Shown here piece by piece: positions 9,506 to 17,134 of a stretch of DNA of 41,546 nucleotides. This DNA comes from Streptomyces hainanensis (GTDB taxonomy: Bacteria > Actinomycetota > Actinomycetes > Streptomycetales > Streptomycetaceae), in assembly GCF_004348415.1 (NCBI RefSeq), contig NZ_SMKI01000004.1, positions 1-41,546 on the forward strand, written 5' to 3'. The notes beneath the pieces were generated by a model. The model saw nothing but the letters and a program-made list of their open reading frames with translations, did not search any database and was not told the DNA's origin. The position numbers were made by a program, and so were the translations under genes. How positions within the stretch are numbered: the stretch's first letter is position 1; each line of letters begins with the position of its first letter.

Positions 9506-10326
9506 CCCTTCAGGGCCCCGGACATGAACCCCCGCAGGTAGTGGCGTTGCAGCAGCAGGAACAGCACCAGGCAGGGCAGCGCGAGCACCACCACCCCGGC
9601 CTCCGTGACCCCGTAGTCGACGGCGCCCATGCTCTGCTGCCGCAGGTTCGCCACCGCCAGCGGCAGCGGGGCCTTGTCGCCGTCGCTGATCAGGATCAGC
9701 GGGGCGATGAAGTCGTTCCAGGCGGCCAGGAACGCGAACAGGCCCACCGTGATCAGGCCGGGCACCACCGCCGGCAGCAGGATCCGCCGCAGCGCCCCGA
9801 AGGTGCCGCAGCCGTCCATCAGCGCCGACTCCTCAAGCTCCCGCGGCACCGCCTCGAAGCTGATCCGCATCATGAAGGTGGCGAACGGCAGTTGGTACAT
9901 CGCCAGCACCAGGCTCAGCCCGATGAACGAGTTCTGCAGGCCGAGGTCGCCGAGCAGCACGTACAGCGGGATCAGCAGCGTGGCGTAGGGCACCATCAGG
10001 ATGGCCAGGGTGAGCAGGAACAGCAGGTTCTTGCCGGGGAAGTCGAAGCGGGCGAAGGCGTAGCCGCCGAGCAGCGACACCCCGAGCGTCAGCGCCACGG
10101 TGAGCAACGAGACGACGGTGCTGTTCGCCAGGTAGCGCCACAGGCCCGCGTCGTACTCCAGCAGCCGGCGGTAGTTGCCGAGGCCGAAGCCGGCCTCCTG
10201 CGCGGTGCCGGGCTGGCCGGCCACCGAGGCCCACGCCGTCCACACCATCGGGAAGAGGAAGATGATCGCCAGACCACCGGCGAGCACGTAGTAGGGGGTC
10301 CGCCCCCAGGCGCGGCCGAGTGTCAT
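9502..10326 (-). CDS. Sugar ABC transporter permease (MalG/CUT1 type)
   Basis: Inner-membrane subunit of the importer encoded with the SBP at 12244-13518 and the permease at 11304-12230. It has 274 residues and about six membrane helices (first at 12-33, LAGGLAIIFLFPMVWTAWAS). The cytoplasmic EAA loop reads PRELEESALMDGCGTFGALR, the ATPase-docking motif of MalG-type proteins. The start ATG at 10326 follows GGAGG-CAACCG. An insertion element now lies directly upstream in opposite orientation, so expression may depend on readthrough from the upstream permease or on a promoter in the element. It is coupled by ATGA to GH127. No ATPase gene is present; MsiK is the usual partner in Streptomyces. 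Confidence 0.93.
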   Translation of the reverse strand: MTLGRAWGRTPYYVLAGGLAIIFLFPMVWTAWASVAGQPGTAQEAGFGLGNYRRLLEYDAGLWRYLANSTVVSLLTVALTLGVSLLGGYAFARFDFPGKNLLFLLTLAILMVPYATLLIPLYVLLGDLGLQNSFIGLSLVLAMYQLPFATFMMRISFEAVPRELEESALMDGCGTFGALRRILLPAVVPGLITVGLFAFLAAWNDFIAPLILISDGDKAPLPLAVANLRQQSMGAVDYGVTEAGVVVLALPCLVLFLLLQRHYLRGFMSGALKG

Positions 10327-10339
10327 CGGTTGCCTCCGA

Positions 10340-11295
10340 GGAGACCCCCGCCTTCAGGCGGGGGAGGAATCGGACTCCTGCGGAGCAGCGCAGGGAGCTG
10401 CGATGCGCGGCCAGGACGGATCGCGGTGCCGTGACCCGCAGGTTCGATCTTCACCTGTTGCGGCGATGGTTTGTGATGGTGGCCTTGAAGTGTGTGAGGC
10501 GGGCGTTCAAGTACCGCTTCTATCCGGGCGATGCGCAGGCGGCTGAGTTGTCGCGCACGTTCGGGTGCGTCCGCAAGGTCTACAACCTGGCGCTCGCGGC
10601 TCGTACGGAGGCGTGGGCGCGGCAGGAGCGGGTCAACTACAACCAGACCTCGGCCGTGTTGACCGCGTGGAGGAGGACGGAGGAGTTGGCCTACCTCAAC
10701 GAGGTGTCCTCGGTGCCGCTCCGACAGACACTTCGGCACCTGCAGACGGCGTTCGCGAACTTCTTCGGCAAGCGGGCGAGGTATCCCCGCTTCAAGTCGA
10801 TGCTGTGCGAGCACCCCACCGTGAAGCCGCTCCCCGCGACCGATGGCGTGGTCGGTATCGACGTGGGCCTGGATCACCTGTTGACCCTCTCGACGGGTGA
10901 GAAGATCGCCAACCCCCGGCACGAACGTAAGGATCGTGCCCGTCTCGCCCTCGCACAGCGTCACTTGGCGAAGAAGGCCAGGGGGGACGGGGCGAACCGG
11001 GTCAAGGCCCGGCGCGTGGTCGCCAGGATCCATGCCCGTATCACCGACCGCAGGCGGGACCACCCGCACAAGCTGACCACTCGACTCGTGCGTGAGAACC
11101 AAACGCTCGTGATCGAGGACCTGACCGTGCGCAACATGGCCAAGAACCTCAAGGCCGCCGGGCTGGCGGTGACAGTCTGTGGAGCCGGTGTAAGACCTCA
11201 ACGGAGTCCTCCGGGCGGGCAGTCGGCGACGAAGCAGAAAACCCCACGGCGCGAGCCGTAGGAATCCCCCTCGATCACGAGGGAGAGGAAGTCAA
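10340..11295 (+). mobile_element. IS200/IS605-type element carrying only a damaged tnpB
   Basis: The left end has a hairpin at 10345-10364 (CCCCCGCC-TTCA-GGCGGGGG) followed by GAGGAATC, typical of Streptomyces IS605-group left ends. The right end, after the tnpB stop, has a hairpin at 11268-11283 (CCCTCG-ATCA-CGAGGG) and ends near GTCAA at 11295. There are no terminal inverted repeats and no target duplication, as expected for this group. No TnpA gene is present, so movement would need TnpA in trans. It occupies the short spacer between the two permease genes, against operon direction, and leaves both coding regions and the downstream ribosome site intact. End positions are approximate. Confidence 0.75.
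10476..11261 (+). pseudogene. tnpB: TnpB (IS605 OrfB) RNA-guided nuclease with two internal deletions
   Basis: The N-terminus (RRAFKYRFYPGDAQAAELSR), RuvC-I (VGIDVGL, Asp present) and RuvC-II (TLVIEDLTVRN, Glu present) are clear. At FKS-MLCEHPTV the reading frame jumps over roughly 60 residues usual in the family. At MAKN-LKAAGLAV it jumps over roughly 80 more, removing the CxxC zinc ribbon and the RuvC-III aspartate region. The C-terminal tail (VCGAGVRPQR) is intact, and both deletions keep the frame. The product would be 261 residues instead of about 380-400 and cannot cut DNA. I chose ATG 10476; GTG 10494 is possible. It is probably a decaying gene, though a dead but expressed protein cannot be excluded. 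Confidence 0.8.
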
Positions 11296-11303
11296 CCCTC
11301 GCC

Positions 11304-12230
11304 TCACATCTCGTCGGGGCGGCGCAGGCCGCGGAACTGGAGGGCGTTCAGCACCAGCAGGACCACCAGCACCAGCATCGAGAGCGCCGCGGCCGTGCCG
11401 AGGTCGAGCCGCTGGAACGCCTCCCGGTAGACGAGCTGGACCACGGTGACGGTGCTGTTGTCCGGGCCGCCCTTGGTGAGGATGAAGAACTGGTCGAAGG
11501 CGAGCAGCGAGCCGGTGACGCACAGGATCAGCGTCAGCGCCAGCGAGGGGCGCAGCAGCGGCAGCGTGACGGAGCGGAAGATCTGGCCGCGCCCCGCACC
11601 GTCGATCCGCGCCGCCTCGTAGACCTCCGCCGGGATCCGTTGCAGGCCGACCAGCAGGATCAGCATGTAGAAGCCGGCGAACTTCCACACCACCAGGAAC
11701 ACGGTGGAGGCCAACGCCGAGTCGGAACCGCCGAGGAACGACACCGGCCCGTCCACCAGCCCCAGCCGCTCCAGCAGCGGGCCGATCGGGCCGATCGACG
11801 GGCTGTACAGCCCCCAGAACAGCAGCGAGGCCGAGGCGAGCCCGAGCACGCTCGGCAGGAAGTAGGCGGTGCGCAGGAAACCGACGCCCGGGCGCGCCTC
11901 CTGCACCAGCAGCGCCAGCAGCAGCGCCAGCCCGAGCAGCGCCACCGTGACGATCGCCGTGTACAGCAGCGTGAACCTGACGGCCGGCCAGAACAGTTGG
12001 TTGTCCGCCACGTCCGTGTAGTTGTCGGGCAGGTTGAGGCCGCGGTCGCCGGCGAGCAGCGGCCACTCGCTGGCCGACATCCGGCCCACGAGCAGCAGCG
12101 GCAGCACGAAGAAGACGGCGACGAAGACGGCGGTGGGCGCGGCGTAGGCGACGCCCTGGGCGGCACGGGACCGCCACCAGGGCGCGCGGGCGCGGACCCC
12201 GGACACGGTGACCTCGGTGGCTCTCCTCAT
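11304..12230 (-). CDS. Sugar ABC transporter permease (MalF/CUT1 type)
   Basis: Inner-membrane permease, 308 residues, with about six membrane spans (first at 28-50, AAPTAVFVAVFFVLPLLLVG). The EAA loop reads PAEVYEAARIDGAGRGQIFR, the site that docks the ATPase. It starts with ATG at 12230, 13 bases after the SBP stop, and is the first permease of the arabinofuranoside-type importer. Its 3' end lies nine bases from the right end of the insertion element, so the original short spacer to the second permease is now about 1 kb. Only a weak ribosome site (GAGGCCCGG) is visible; coupling to the SBP gene is likely. Confidence 0.93.
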   Translation of the reverse strand: MRRATEVTVSGVRARAPWWRSRAAQGVAYAAPTAVFVAVFFVLPLLLVGRMSASEWPLLAGDRGLNLPDNYTDVADNQLFWPAVRFTLLYTAIVTVALLGLALLLALLVQEARPGVGFLRTAYFLPSVLGLASASLLFWGLYSPSIGPIGPLLERLGLVDGPVSFLGGSDSALASTVFLVVWKFAGFYMLILLVGLQRIPAEVYEAARIDGAGRGQIFRSVTLPLLRPSLALTLILCVTGSLLAFDQFFILTKGGPDNSTVTVVQLVYREAFQRLDLGTAAALSMLVLVVLLVLNALQFRGLRRPDEM

Positions 12231-12243
12231 CGTTCGCCGGGCC

Positions 12244-13518
12244 TCAGTCGCTCAGCGAGTCGCTGACGGCCTGGTTGTCCGACTCCAGCGACCCGCCGTC
12301 GCCGAACACGGCGTCCCGCATCAGCGCCAGCCAGGGGCCGTTGGGGTCGTTGAAGGTCTGGCCGAAACGCAGCGAGTACGGCGTGCGTCCCTCGGCCACC
12401 AGCTCGTTGATCGTGACCATCCGGGGATCGGCCGCGGAGTGCTCGTTGGCGGCCAGGTCGGTGCGGGCGACGACGTCGCCGCCGGCCGCCACGACGTCGA
12501 GCTGCGCCTCGTCGCCCAGCGACCAGCGCAGGAAGTGCCAGGCCTGGTCGGGGGAGTCGCTGGTGGCGGCGACGCCGATCGCGTCACCGCCGACGAAGGT
12601 GCTGGCGCCGCCGTCCGGCCCCGGGATGGGCGCGACGCCGAAGTCGAGGTCGTCCGGCATCAGGCCGAGGGTGGTGGAGGGCATCGGCATGACGCCGATC
12701 CGGCCCTCGGGGAATACCCCGGTCCAGGTGGTGCCGGTCTCGTCCCTGGCCCCCGCCGCGGCGATGTCGTCGGCGGCCCAGCCGCGGTAGGTGTCGTAGA
12801 CCCGGCGGGCGACGTCGGAGTCGAGGTCGGCCTCGGTGCCGTCCTCGTTCATCACCTCGGCGCCGGCGGCCCAGATCGACGGCCACCAGGTGAAGACGCC
12901 GCAGCCGCCGCAGTTGCCGCCGAAGAAGGTGCCGTCGACGTCGCCGCCCAACGCGTCGACCGCCCTGGCCTGTTCGTCCCACTCGGCCAGGGTGGTCGGC
13001 GGCCGGTCGGGGTCGAGCCCGGCCTGCCGGTAGAGCTCGCGGTTGTAGAACAGCACGGACAGGTCGAGGGTGTGCGGCACCACGTACCGGGCGCCCTCCC
13101 AGGTGCCGGCGTCGAGGTGCGAACCGGCCAGGTCGTCGGCGTAGGGCAGTGCCTCGATCCGCTCGGTGAGGTCGGCGTACAGGCCGCTCGACGTGTAGTT
13201 GGGCACGAACACCACGTCGGAGGCGAACAGGTCGGGGAGTTCGCCGGAGCCGGCGGCGGCCCCGACCTTGGCCTGGTAGTCGTCGGTCGGCACCACGGTC
13301 AGCTCGATGGTGTTCTCGTGGGTGGCGTTGTACGCCTCGACCAGCGCCTCGCTCTGCGGTCCGGTGGCCGCCCGGGTCCACATCGTCAGCGTGGCGCCGT
13401 CGTCCACCCCCTCCGGGTCCCCGGTGCCGGCGGCACCGCTCCCGCCGCCGCCCCCGCACGCGGTGAGCAGGCCGGCGACGACGAGCGCCGCGGCGATGCC
13501 GGACACAGCCTTTCCCAT
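12244..13518 (-). CDS. Sugar-binding lipoprotein of an ABC importer
   Basis: Extracellular solute-binding protein (SBP_bac_1 family), 424 residues, anchored by a lipobox LLTAC with Cys21, then a Gly-rich linker. It captures oligosaccharide for the permeases downstream; beta-L-arabinofuranosides are suggested by the GH127 gene in the operon but not shown by its own sequence. Family features include GATLTMWTRAATG near the N-terminus, SGELPDLFASDVVF and the aromatic-rich GVFTWWPSIWAAG. Start ATG 13518 is preceded by AGAGGAG. Transcription probably starts in the divergent region shared with lacI, and a LacI-type palindrome lies 46 bases upstream. Confidence 0.93.
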   Translation of the reverse strand: MGKAVSGIAAALVVAGLLTACGGGGGSGAAGTGDPEGVDDGATLTMWTRAATGPQSEALVEAYNATHENTIELTVVPTDDYQAKVGAAAGSGELPDLFASDVVFVPNYTSSGLYADLTERIEALPYADDLAGSHLDAGTWEGARYVVPHTLDLSVLFYNRELYRQAGLDPDRPPTTLAEWDEQARAVDALGGDVDGTFFGGNCGGCGVFTWWPSIWAAGAEVMNEDGTEADLDSDVARRVYDTYRGWAADDIAAAGARDETGTTWTGVFPEGRIGVMPMPSTTLGLMPDDLDFGVAPIPGPDGGASTFVGGDAIGVAATSDSPDQAWHFLRWSLGDEAQLDVVAAGGDVVARTDLAANEHSAADPRMVTINELVAEGRTPYSLRFGQTFNDPNGPWLALMRDAVFGDGGSLESDNQAVSDSLSD

Positions 13519-13563
13519 GGTCTGACTCCTCTGTGCGCAACCTTCCGACTGTGCCGCTCTCTT

Positions 13564-13579
13564 CCGAAAGCGCTTTCGG
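13564..13579. promoter_or_regulatory. LacI-family operator near the SBP gene
   Basis: Perfect 16-base palindrome CCGAAAGCGCTTTCGG with the central CG typical of LacI-family sites. It lies 46 bases before the SBP start, so a bound repressor would block this operon. Confidence 0.85.
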
Positions 13580-13663
13580 GCGCAAGGTAGAGGCGGATCG
13601 ACGGCCCGTCAATCCGTCCTGCCAAGACCGGATTTGGGTGGCCGAGACGCCGGAGGTCACGGG

Positions 13664-13681
13664 ACCGAAACAGCTTTCGGT
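13664..13681. promoter_or_regulatory. Second LacI-family operator, near lacI
   Basis: ACCGAAACAGCTTTCGGT has perfect 7-base arms and an imperfect centre. It shares CCGAAA/TTTCGG with the first site, about 100 bases away, and lies 79 bases before the LacI start, suggesting autoregulation. Confidence 0.75.
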
Positions 13682-13759
13682 ATGCCGTTCCGACGCTCGG
13701 CTACACTCACCCCGGGGCACGGCGCGCGGCCGCCGTGACAGGCGGGAGGGAACCAGGCA

Positions 13760-14800
13760 ATGGCACAGCCACCGGACCGCCCGTCGCCGCCCGCGCGGCC
13801 ACCGGTCGCCAAGCTCAGCGACGTCGCCCGGCTCGCCGGCGTCTCGCTGGCCACCGCCTCCAAGGCGCTCAACGGGCGCAGCCAGGTGCGGGCCGAGACC
13901 AGGGCCCGGGTCATCGAGGCCGCCGAGCGGCTCGCCTTCCACCCCAACCCGCTGGCCCGCGGCCTCCCGGCCGGCCGCACCGGCACCGTCGGCCTGCTCA
14001 CCGGCGACCTGGAGGGGCGGTTCAGCATCCCGATCCTGATGGGCGCCGAGGACGCCTTCGGCGTCGGCCGGGTCGCGGTCTTCCTCTGCGACGCCAGGGG
14101 CGACGCGCTCCGGGAACAGCACCACGTCCAGGCGCTGCTCGGCCGTCGCGTCGACGGCCTCATCGTGGTCGGCAGCCGCACCGACCCCAGGCCGTCACTC
14201 GGCCCCGACCTGCCGGTGCCCGTCGTCTACGCCTACGCGCCCTCGCTCGACCCGGCCGACCTCTCGATCGTGCCGGACAGCGTCGGCGCCGGCCGGCTGG
14301 CCGTCGCGCACCTGCTGGCCTGCGGCCGGTCCCGGGTCGCCCATGTCTCGGGCGACCCCGGATACGCGGCGGCCAGGGAGCGCGCCGACGGCGCGGCCGC
14401 CGCCCTGGCGGACGCCGGCCTGCCGCCGGTCGGCGAGGTCCTGTTCGGCAGCTGGTCGGAGGGCTGGGGGCGGGCCGCCGCCGGCATGCTCCTCGACCGG
14501 CACCCCGCGCTGGACGCCATCGTGTGCGGCAGCGACCAGATCGCCCGCGGCGTCGTCGAGACCGCCCGCGAACGCGGCCGGCGGGTCCCTGAGGACGTCG
14601 CCGTCCTCGGCTTCGACAACTGGGAGATCCTCACCCAGGGCTCCCGCCCCCCGCTGACCAGCGTCGACCTCAACCTCGAACAGGTCGGCCGCACCGCCGC
14701 GCAGGCCCTCTTCGCCGCCATCGAGGGCCAGCCGCGCTCCGGTGTCGAGACGGTCCCCAGCCGCCTGGTGATCCGGGAGTCCACGGCGCCGCTCTCCTGA
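13760..14800 (+). CDS. LacI-family transcriptional regulator of the arabinofuranoside operon
   Basis: 346 residues. The helix-turn-helix and hinge helix are at about 17-68 (KLSDVARLAGVSLATASKAL; hinge FHPNPLARGL), followed by a periplasmic-binding-protein-like sensor domain (about 73-340) with GVVETARERGRRVPEDVAVL and GFDNWE. It probably represses the divergent importer/GH127 operon through the two palindromes between them, released by an arabinose-containing sugar; the ligand is inferred. Start ATG 13760 is preceded by GGGAGGG at good spacing. The local regulator pattern (LacI next to an SBP-permease-hydrolase operon) is standard in Streptomyces. Confidence 0.93.
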   Translation: MAQPPDRPSPPARPPVAKLSDVARLAGVSLATASKALNGRSQVRAETRARVIEAAERLAFHPNPLARGLPAGRTGTVGLLTGDLEGRFSIPILMGAEDAFGVGRVAVFLCDARGDALREQHHVQALLGRRVDGLIVVGSRTDPRPSLGPDLPVPVVYAYAPSLDPADLSIVPDSVGAGRLAVAHLLACGRSRVAHVSGDPGYAAARERADGAAAALADAGLPPVGEVLFGSWSEGWGRAAAGMLLDRHPALDAIVCGSDQIARGVVETARERGRRVPEDVAVLGFDNWEILTQGSRPPLTSVDLNLEQVGRTAAQALFAAIEGQPRSGVETVPSRLVIRESTAPLS

Positions 14801-14853
14801 CCCGGGCACCGCCGGCGGGTGAACCGAACGCCGTTCGCCGCCGTCTGATCGGC

Positions 14854-15330
14854 ATGAGACCAGAGACGCGCGTCGCCGCGGCCCTGTTGGCCGGCGCCCT
14901 CCTGACGGCCTGCGGCGGCGGGGGCGACGAGGTCACCCGGGTCGAGGGGGACGGCTGGCACGGCGTGCTGCTGGCGACGGAGCCGATGCCGCTGCGGGAC
15001 GGCACGGCGGCGGAGTCCAGCCTGCCGGAGGCGTCCGACGTCGAGCGGTTCGAGGAAGTGCTGCCGCCGACGGCGGAGTTCCCAGGGGCGAGCGGACCGG
15101 AGAGCATCGCCGTCGACGAGGGCTACCAGCGCCAGTACACCCTGCTGACCGGGGAGGACGGCCGCCGCGAGCTCCTGGTGAACGGGATCTGCGACGAGTG
15201 GTGGCAGTCCGAATGGGAGCGCGACTGGTCTCACGCGGTCGCGAGCGACTTCGGCACGTGCGTCTGGCAGGCGTCGATGGACCTGGCGACCGATCGGATC
15301 ACCAGCCTGGAGTTCTCCGGCATCGGTTGA
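14854..15330 (+). CDS. Small lipoprotein of unknown function
   Basis: 158 residues with a lipoprotein signal ending LLTAC (Cys21) and a GGGGDE linker, so a membrane-anchored extracellular protein. The rest contains two Cys (in NGICDEWW and FGTCVWQ) that could pair, and many acidic and Trp residues. I do not recognise a family. It follows lacI by 53 bases on the same strand, with no clear ribosome site before ATG 14854. It converges on the uracil-DNA glycosylase gene, with the stop codons seven bases apart. Confidence 0.75.
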   Translation: MRPETRVAAALLAGALLTACGGGGDEVTRVEGDGWHGVLLATEPMPLRDGTAAESSLPEASDVERFEEVLPPTAEFPGASGPESIAVDEGYQRQYTLLTGEDGRRELLVNGICDEWWQSEWERDWSHAVASDFGTCVWQASMDLATDRITSLEFSGIG

Positions 15331-15337
15331 CCCGCGG

Positions 15338-16081
15338 TCACCGCAGGCCGGCCGACTCCGCCGCCGCGGTCAGCACCTCGCGGACCATCGCCGGGGTCAG
15401 CCGGCCGGTGAAGGTGTTCTGCTGGCTCACGTGGTAGCAGCCGAACACCTCCAACGGGCCCGCGACGTCCGGCACGGCCGGCAGCGTGACCCGGACGCCG
15501 TGACCGAACCTCGGGCGCGGCCTGGGCGCCGGGCGGCCGGTGGCCGCCAGGGCGGGCCAGGCCGCCTGCCAGCCGAAGCCGCCGAGCACCACCACCGAGC
15601 GCAGCGTGGGACGCAACAGCCGCAGCTCGTTCGTCAACCAGGCGCGGCAGGTGTCGCGTTCGGTCACCGTCGGCCGGTTGGCCGGCGGGGCGCAGTGCAC
15701 CGGGGCCGTCATCCGCACCCCGCGCAGCGTCATGCCGTCGCCCCGGTGCGTCGAGGTCGGTTGGTTCGCGAGACCCACGTCGTACAGCGCCCGGAACAGC
15801 ACGTCGCCCGCCCGGTCCCCGGTGAACATCCGGCCCGTGCGGTTGCCGCCGTGCGCCGCGGGCGCCAGGCCGACCAGCAGCATCGCCGCGTCCGCCGGCC
15901 CGAACCCGGGCACCGGCCGGCCCCAGTACTCCCAGTCACGGAACGCCGGCCGCCGCACCCGGGCCGTCTCCTCCCGCCACGCCACCAGCCGCGGGCAGGC
16001 CCGGCACCCGACGATCCGCTCGTCCAACTCCGCCACCGACCGCATCCCGGCGGCCACCCGTTCCGGCTCCCACACCACCAC
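15338..16081 (-). CDS. Uracil-DNA glycosylase family 5 (UdgB-like), iron-sulfur enzyme
   Basis: Removes uracil and other deaminated bases from DNA. Of 247 residues, Cys26, Cys29, Cys130 and Cys145 form the expected 4Fe-4S set. The active-site motif GLAPAAHGGNRTGRMFTGDR (71-90) lacks the catalytic Asp/Asn of family 1, as in family 5, and the C-terminal motif GCYHVSQQNTFTGR matches the DNA-binding loop. The start is GTG at 16081 after GAGAGGAG; the next two codons are also GTG. It is a stand-alone gene, unrelated to its neighbours. Confidence 0.9.
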   Translation of the reverse strand: MVVWEPERVAAGMRSVAELDERIVGCRACPRLVAWREETARVRRPAFRDWEYWGRPVPGFGPADAAMLLVGLAPAAHGGNRTGRMFTGDRAGDVLFRALYDVGLANQPTSTHRGDGMTLRGVRMTAPVHCAPPANRPTVTERDTCRAWLTNELRLLRPTLRSVVVLGGFGWQAAWPALAATGRPAPRPRPRFGHGVRVTLPAVPDVAGPLEVFGCYHVSQQNTFTGRLTPAMVREVLTAAAESAGLR

Positions 16082-16165
16082 AGGGCTCCTCTCGTCCGCC
16101 GCCCATCATGGCCCGGCAGCCGTTCGACACGGTGGACCGGCCAGCGGGCGTCCGAGACGCGGGCC

Positions 16166-16570
16166 CTACCCGAGTCGTCCGAGACGGCGGGCATTCCTGA
16201 TCTCGTGGAACCTGGCAGCCGTCATCGGGGTCCACTCCCTCCTCTGTTCAGCGGCACGAAGGGCTTCCCCGACCTCGCTGAGCTTCGCGGAGGACAACAC
16301 GCCCACCCGCTCGATCAGGTCGTCCCGGGCCACGGTGGTCAGCCAGGTGCAAGGAGCAAAGCCCGGACGCGGGAACGCGAACCGCAGCACGCCTTCGAAG
16401 GGCAGTCCCTCCAGGGCGTCCAGCGCCACTTCAACGCCCAGGCCGCTCATGTCGACGCCCGCTGGCGCAACGACCTGCATCGCCTGGAACTCGGATGACT
16501 CCTCGTCCGACAGCAGCACGACCGGGCGTCGCTCGTCGAAGTCGACCCACCAGACTTCGCCGCGTTGCAT
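16166..16570 (-). CDS. Solitary PemK/MazF-family protein
   Basis: 134 residues of the MazF/PemK fold: MQRGEVWWVDFDERRPVVLL at the start, and CTWLTTVARDDLIERVGVLS with SSAKLSEVGEAL towards the end. Classical members are mRNA-cutting toxins paired with an antitoxin. I chose ATG 16570 because AGGAGG lies six bases upstream; the frame is open further but without a ribosome site. No small antitoxin gene is visible on either side: the 16571-16753 stretch has none and the downstream gene is udgB. It belongs to the orphan group common in Streptomyces, and toxicity cannot be judged from sequence. Confidence 0.85.
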   Translation of the reverse strand: MQRGEVWWVDFDERRPVVLLSDEESSEFQAMQVVAPAGVDMSGLGVEVALDALEGLPFEGVLRFAFPRPGFAPCTWLTTVARDDLIERVGVLSSAKLSEVGEALRAAEQRREWTPMTAARFHEIRNARRLGRLG

Positions 16571-16753
16571 GTGTCCTCCTGGCACGAGACGGCGGGCGAA
16601 CGCCGCGTGTCCCGAGCGGGATACGCAAGGGATACGGCCCCGTCGTCGCACGTCGTGACCGCGAGGTGGTGAAGACGGGTACGGCCACCCGTGATCACCG
16701 ATGCGTGAAGACCGAAGATCATGCGGCGGCCGCAGGTCACAGCGTAGACCCTG

Positions 16754-16985
16754 ATGTCCCGAACAGCAGGCCGGTTCGCACGGGTTGAACCCCGGCGCCG
16801 GGTCAGGTACCTGGTGCCGGGGCTGCTTTCGGACCTGCCGCGCGAGAACTGCTGGAGCATCGCCGAGTGGGCCGGGGAGGAAAGCCGCGGGCGGCGCTGG
16901 AAGAGCGCCAGGTCGGCTACGTGCTCGCCACGCTGGCGCGGGTCGGCGGGTCGAGTTGGCGGGTGGAGGAGCTCGGGTGTCCGAT
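16754..16985 (+). pseudogene. Scraps of an IS701/IS4-like transposase
   Basis: The plus frame at 16754 reads EPRRRVRYLVPGLLSDL then PRENCWSIAEWAGEE, close to the N-terminus of Streptomyces IS701-type transposases. The frame then shifts to RQVGYVLATL and GSSWRVEEL, which resemble later catalytic-domain segments (GYVLAV, WRVEE). The intervening domain and the catalytic residues are missing. A dead, collapsed insertion sequence. Confidence 0.5.
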
Positions 16986-16989
16986 TCAG

Positions 16990-17096
16990 GGCGCTACTCG
17001 CCGAACGGCAACTCCACATGGGGCACGTGGAAGCCGCCTGCGCGTCCTGGGGGCGCGTGCTCGACGACTGTCCGTCGCTGCGGTCCGGCCGCGTGA
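16990..17096 (+). pseudogene. C-terminal scrap of a TPR-type helix-turn-helix regulator
   Basis: The plus frame reads LLAERQLHMGHVEAACASWG then RVLDDCPSLRSGR, matching the C-terminal repeat of the long Streptomyces XRE/TPR regulators (pattern LHLG..E.AC..W.R.LDDYP...SGR). No start, no DNA-binding domain. It lies directly behind the transposase scraps and suggests an insertion followed by deletion. Confidence 0.45.
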
Positions 17097-17134
17097 ATCC
17101 GCCCACGACGCGACGCACCGGCGCCTCGCCCCCT

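Noticed and set aside
10323..11201. Open frame on the minus strand through the insertion element
   Set aside because: It is antisense to recognisable TnpB motifs and has no ribosome site or family motif.
10476..11261. TnpB as an active RNA-guided nuclease
   Set aside because: The zinc ribbon and the RuvC-III aspartate region are missing, so catalysis is not possible.
12584..14125. Minus-strand open frame of 513 codons crossing the lacI promoter region
   Set aside because: It joins the complement of lacI to an out-of-frame copy of the SBP. Both real genes have motifs in other frames and the operators lie inside it.
16571..16753. Possible antitoxin gene for the MazF-like protein
   Set aside because: No short frame with a ribosome site or AbrB/RHH-like pattern is found on the minus strand upstream, or on the plus strand.
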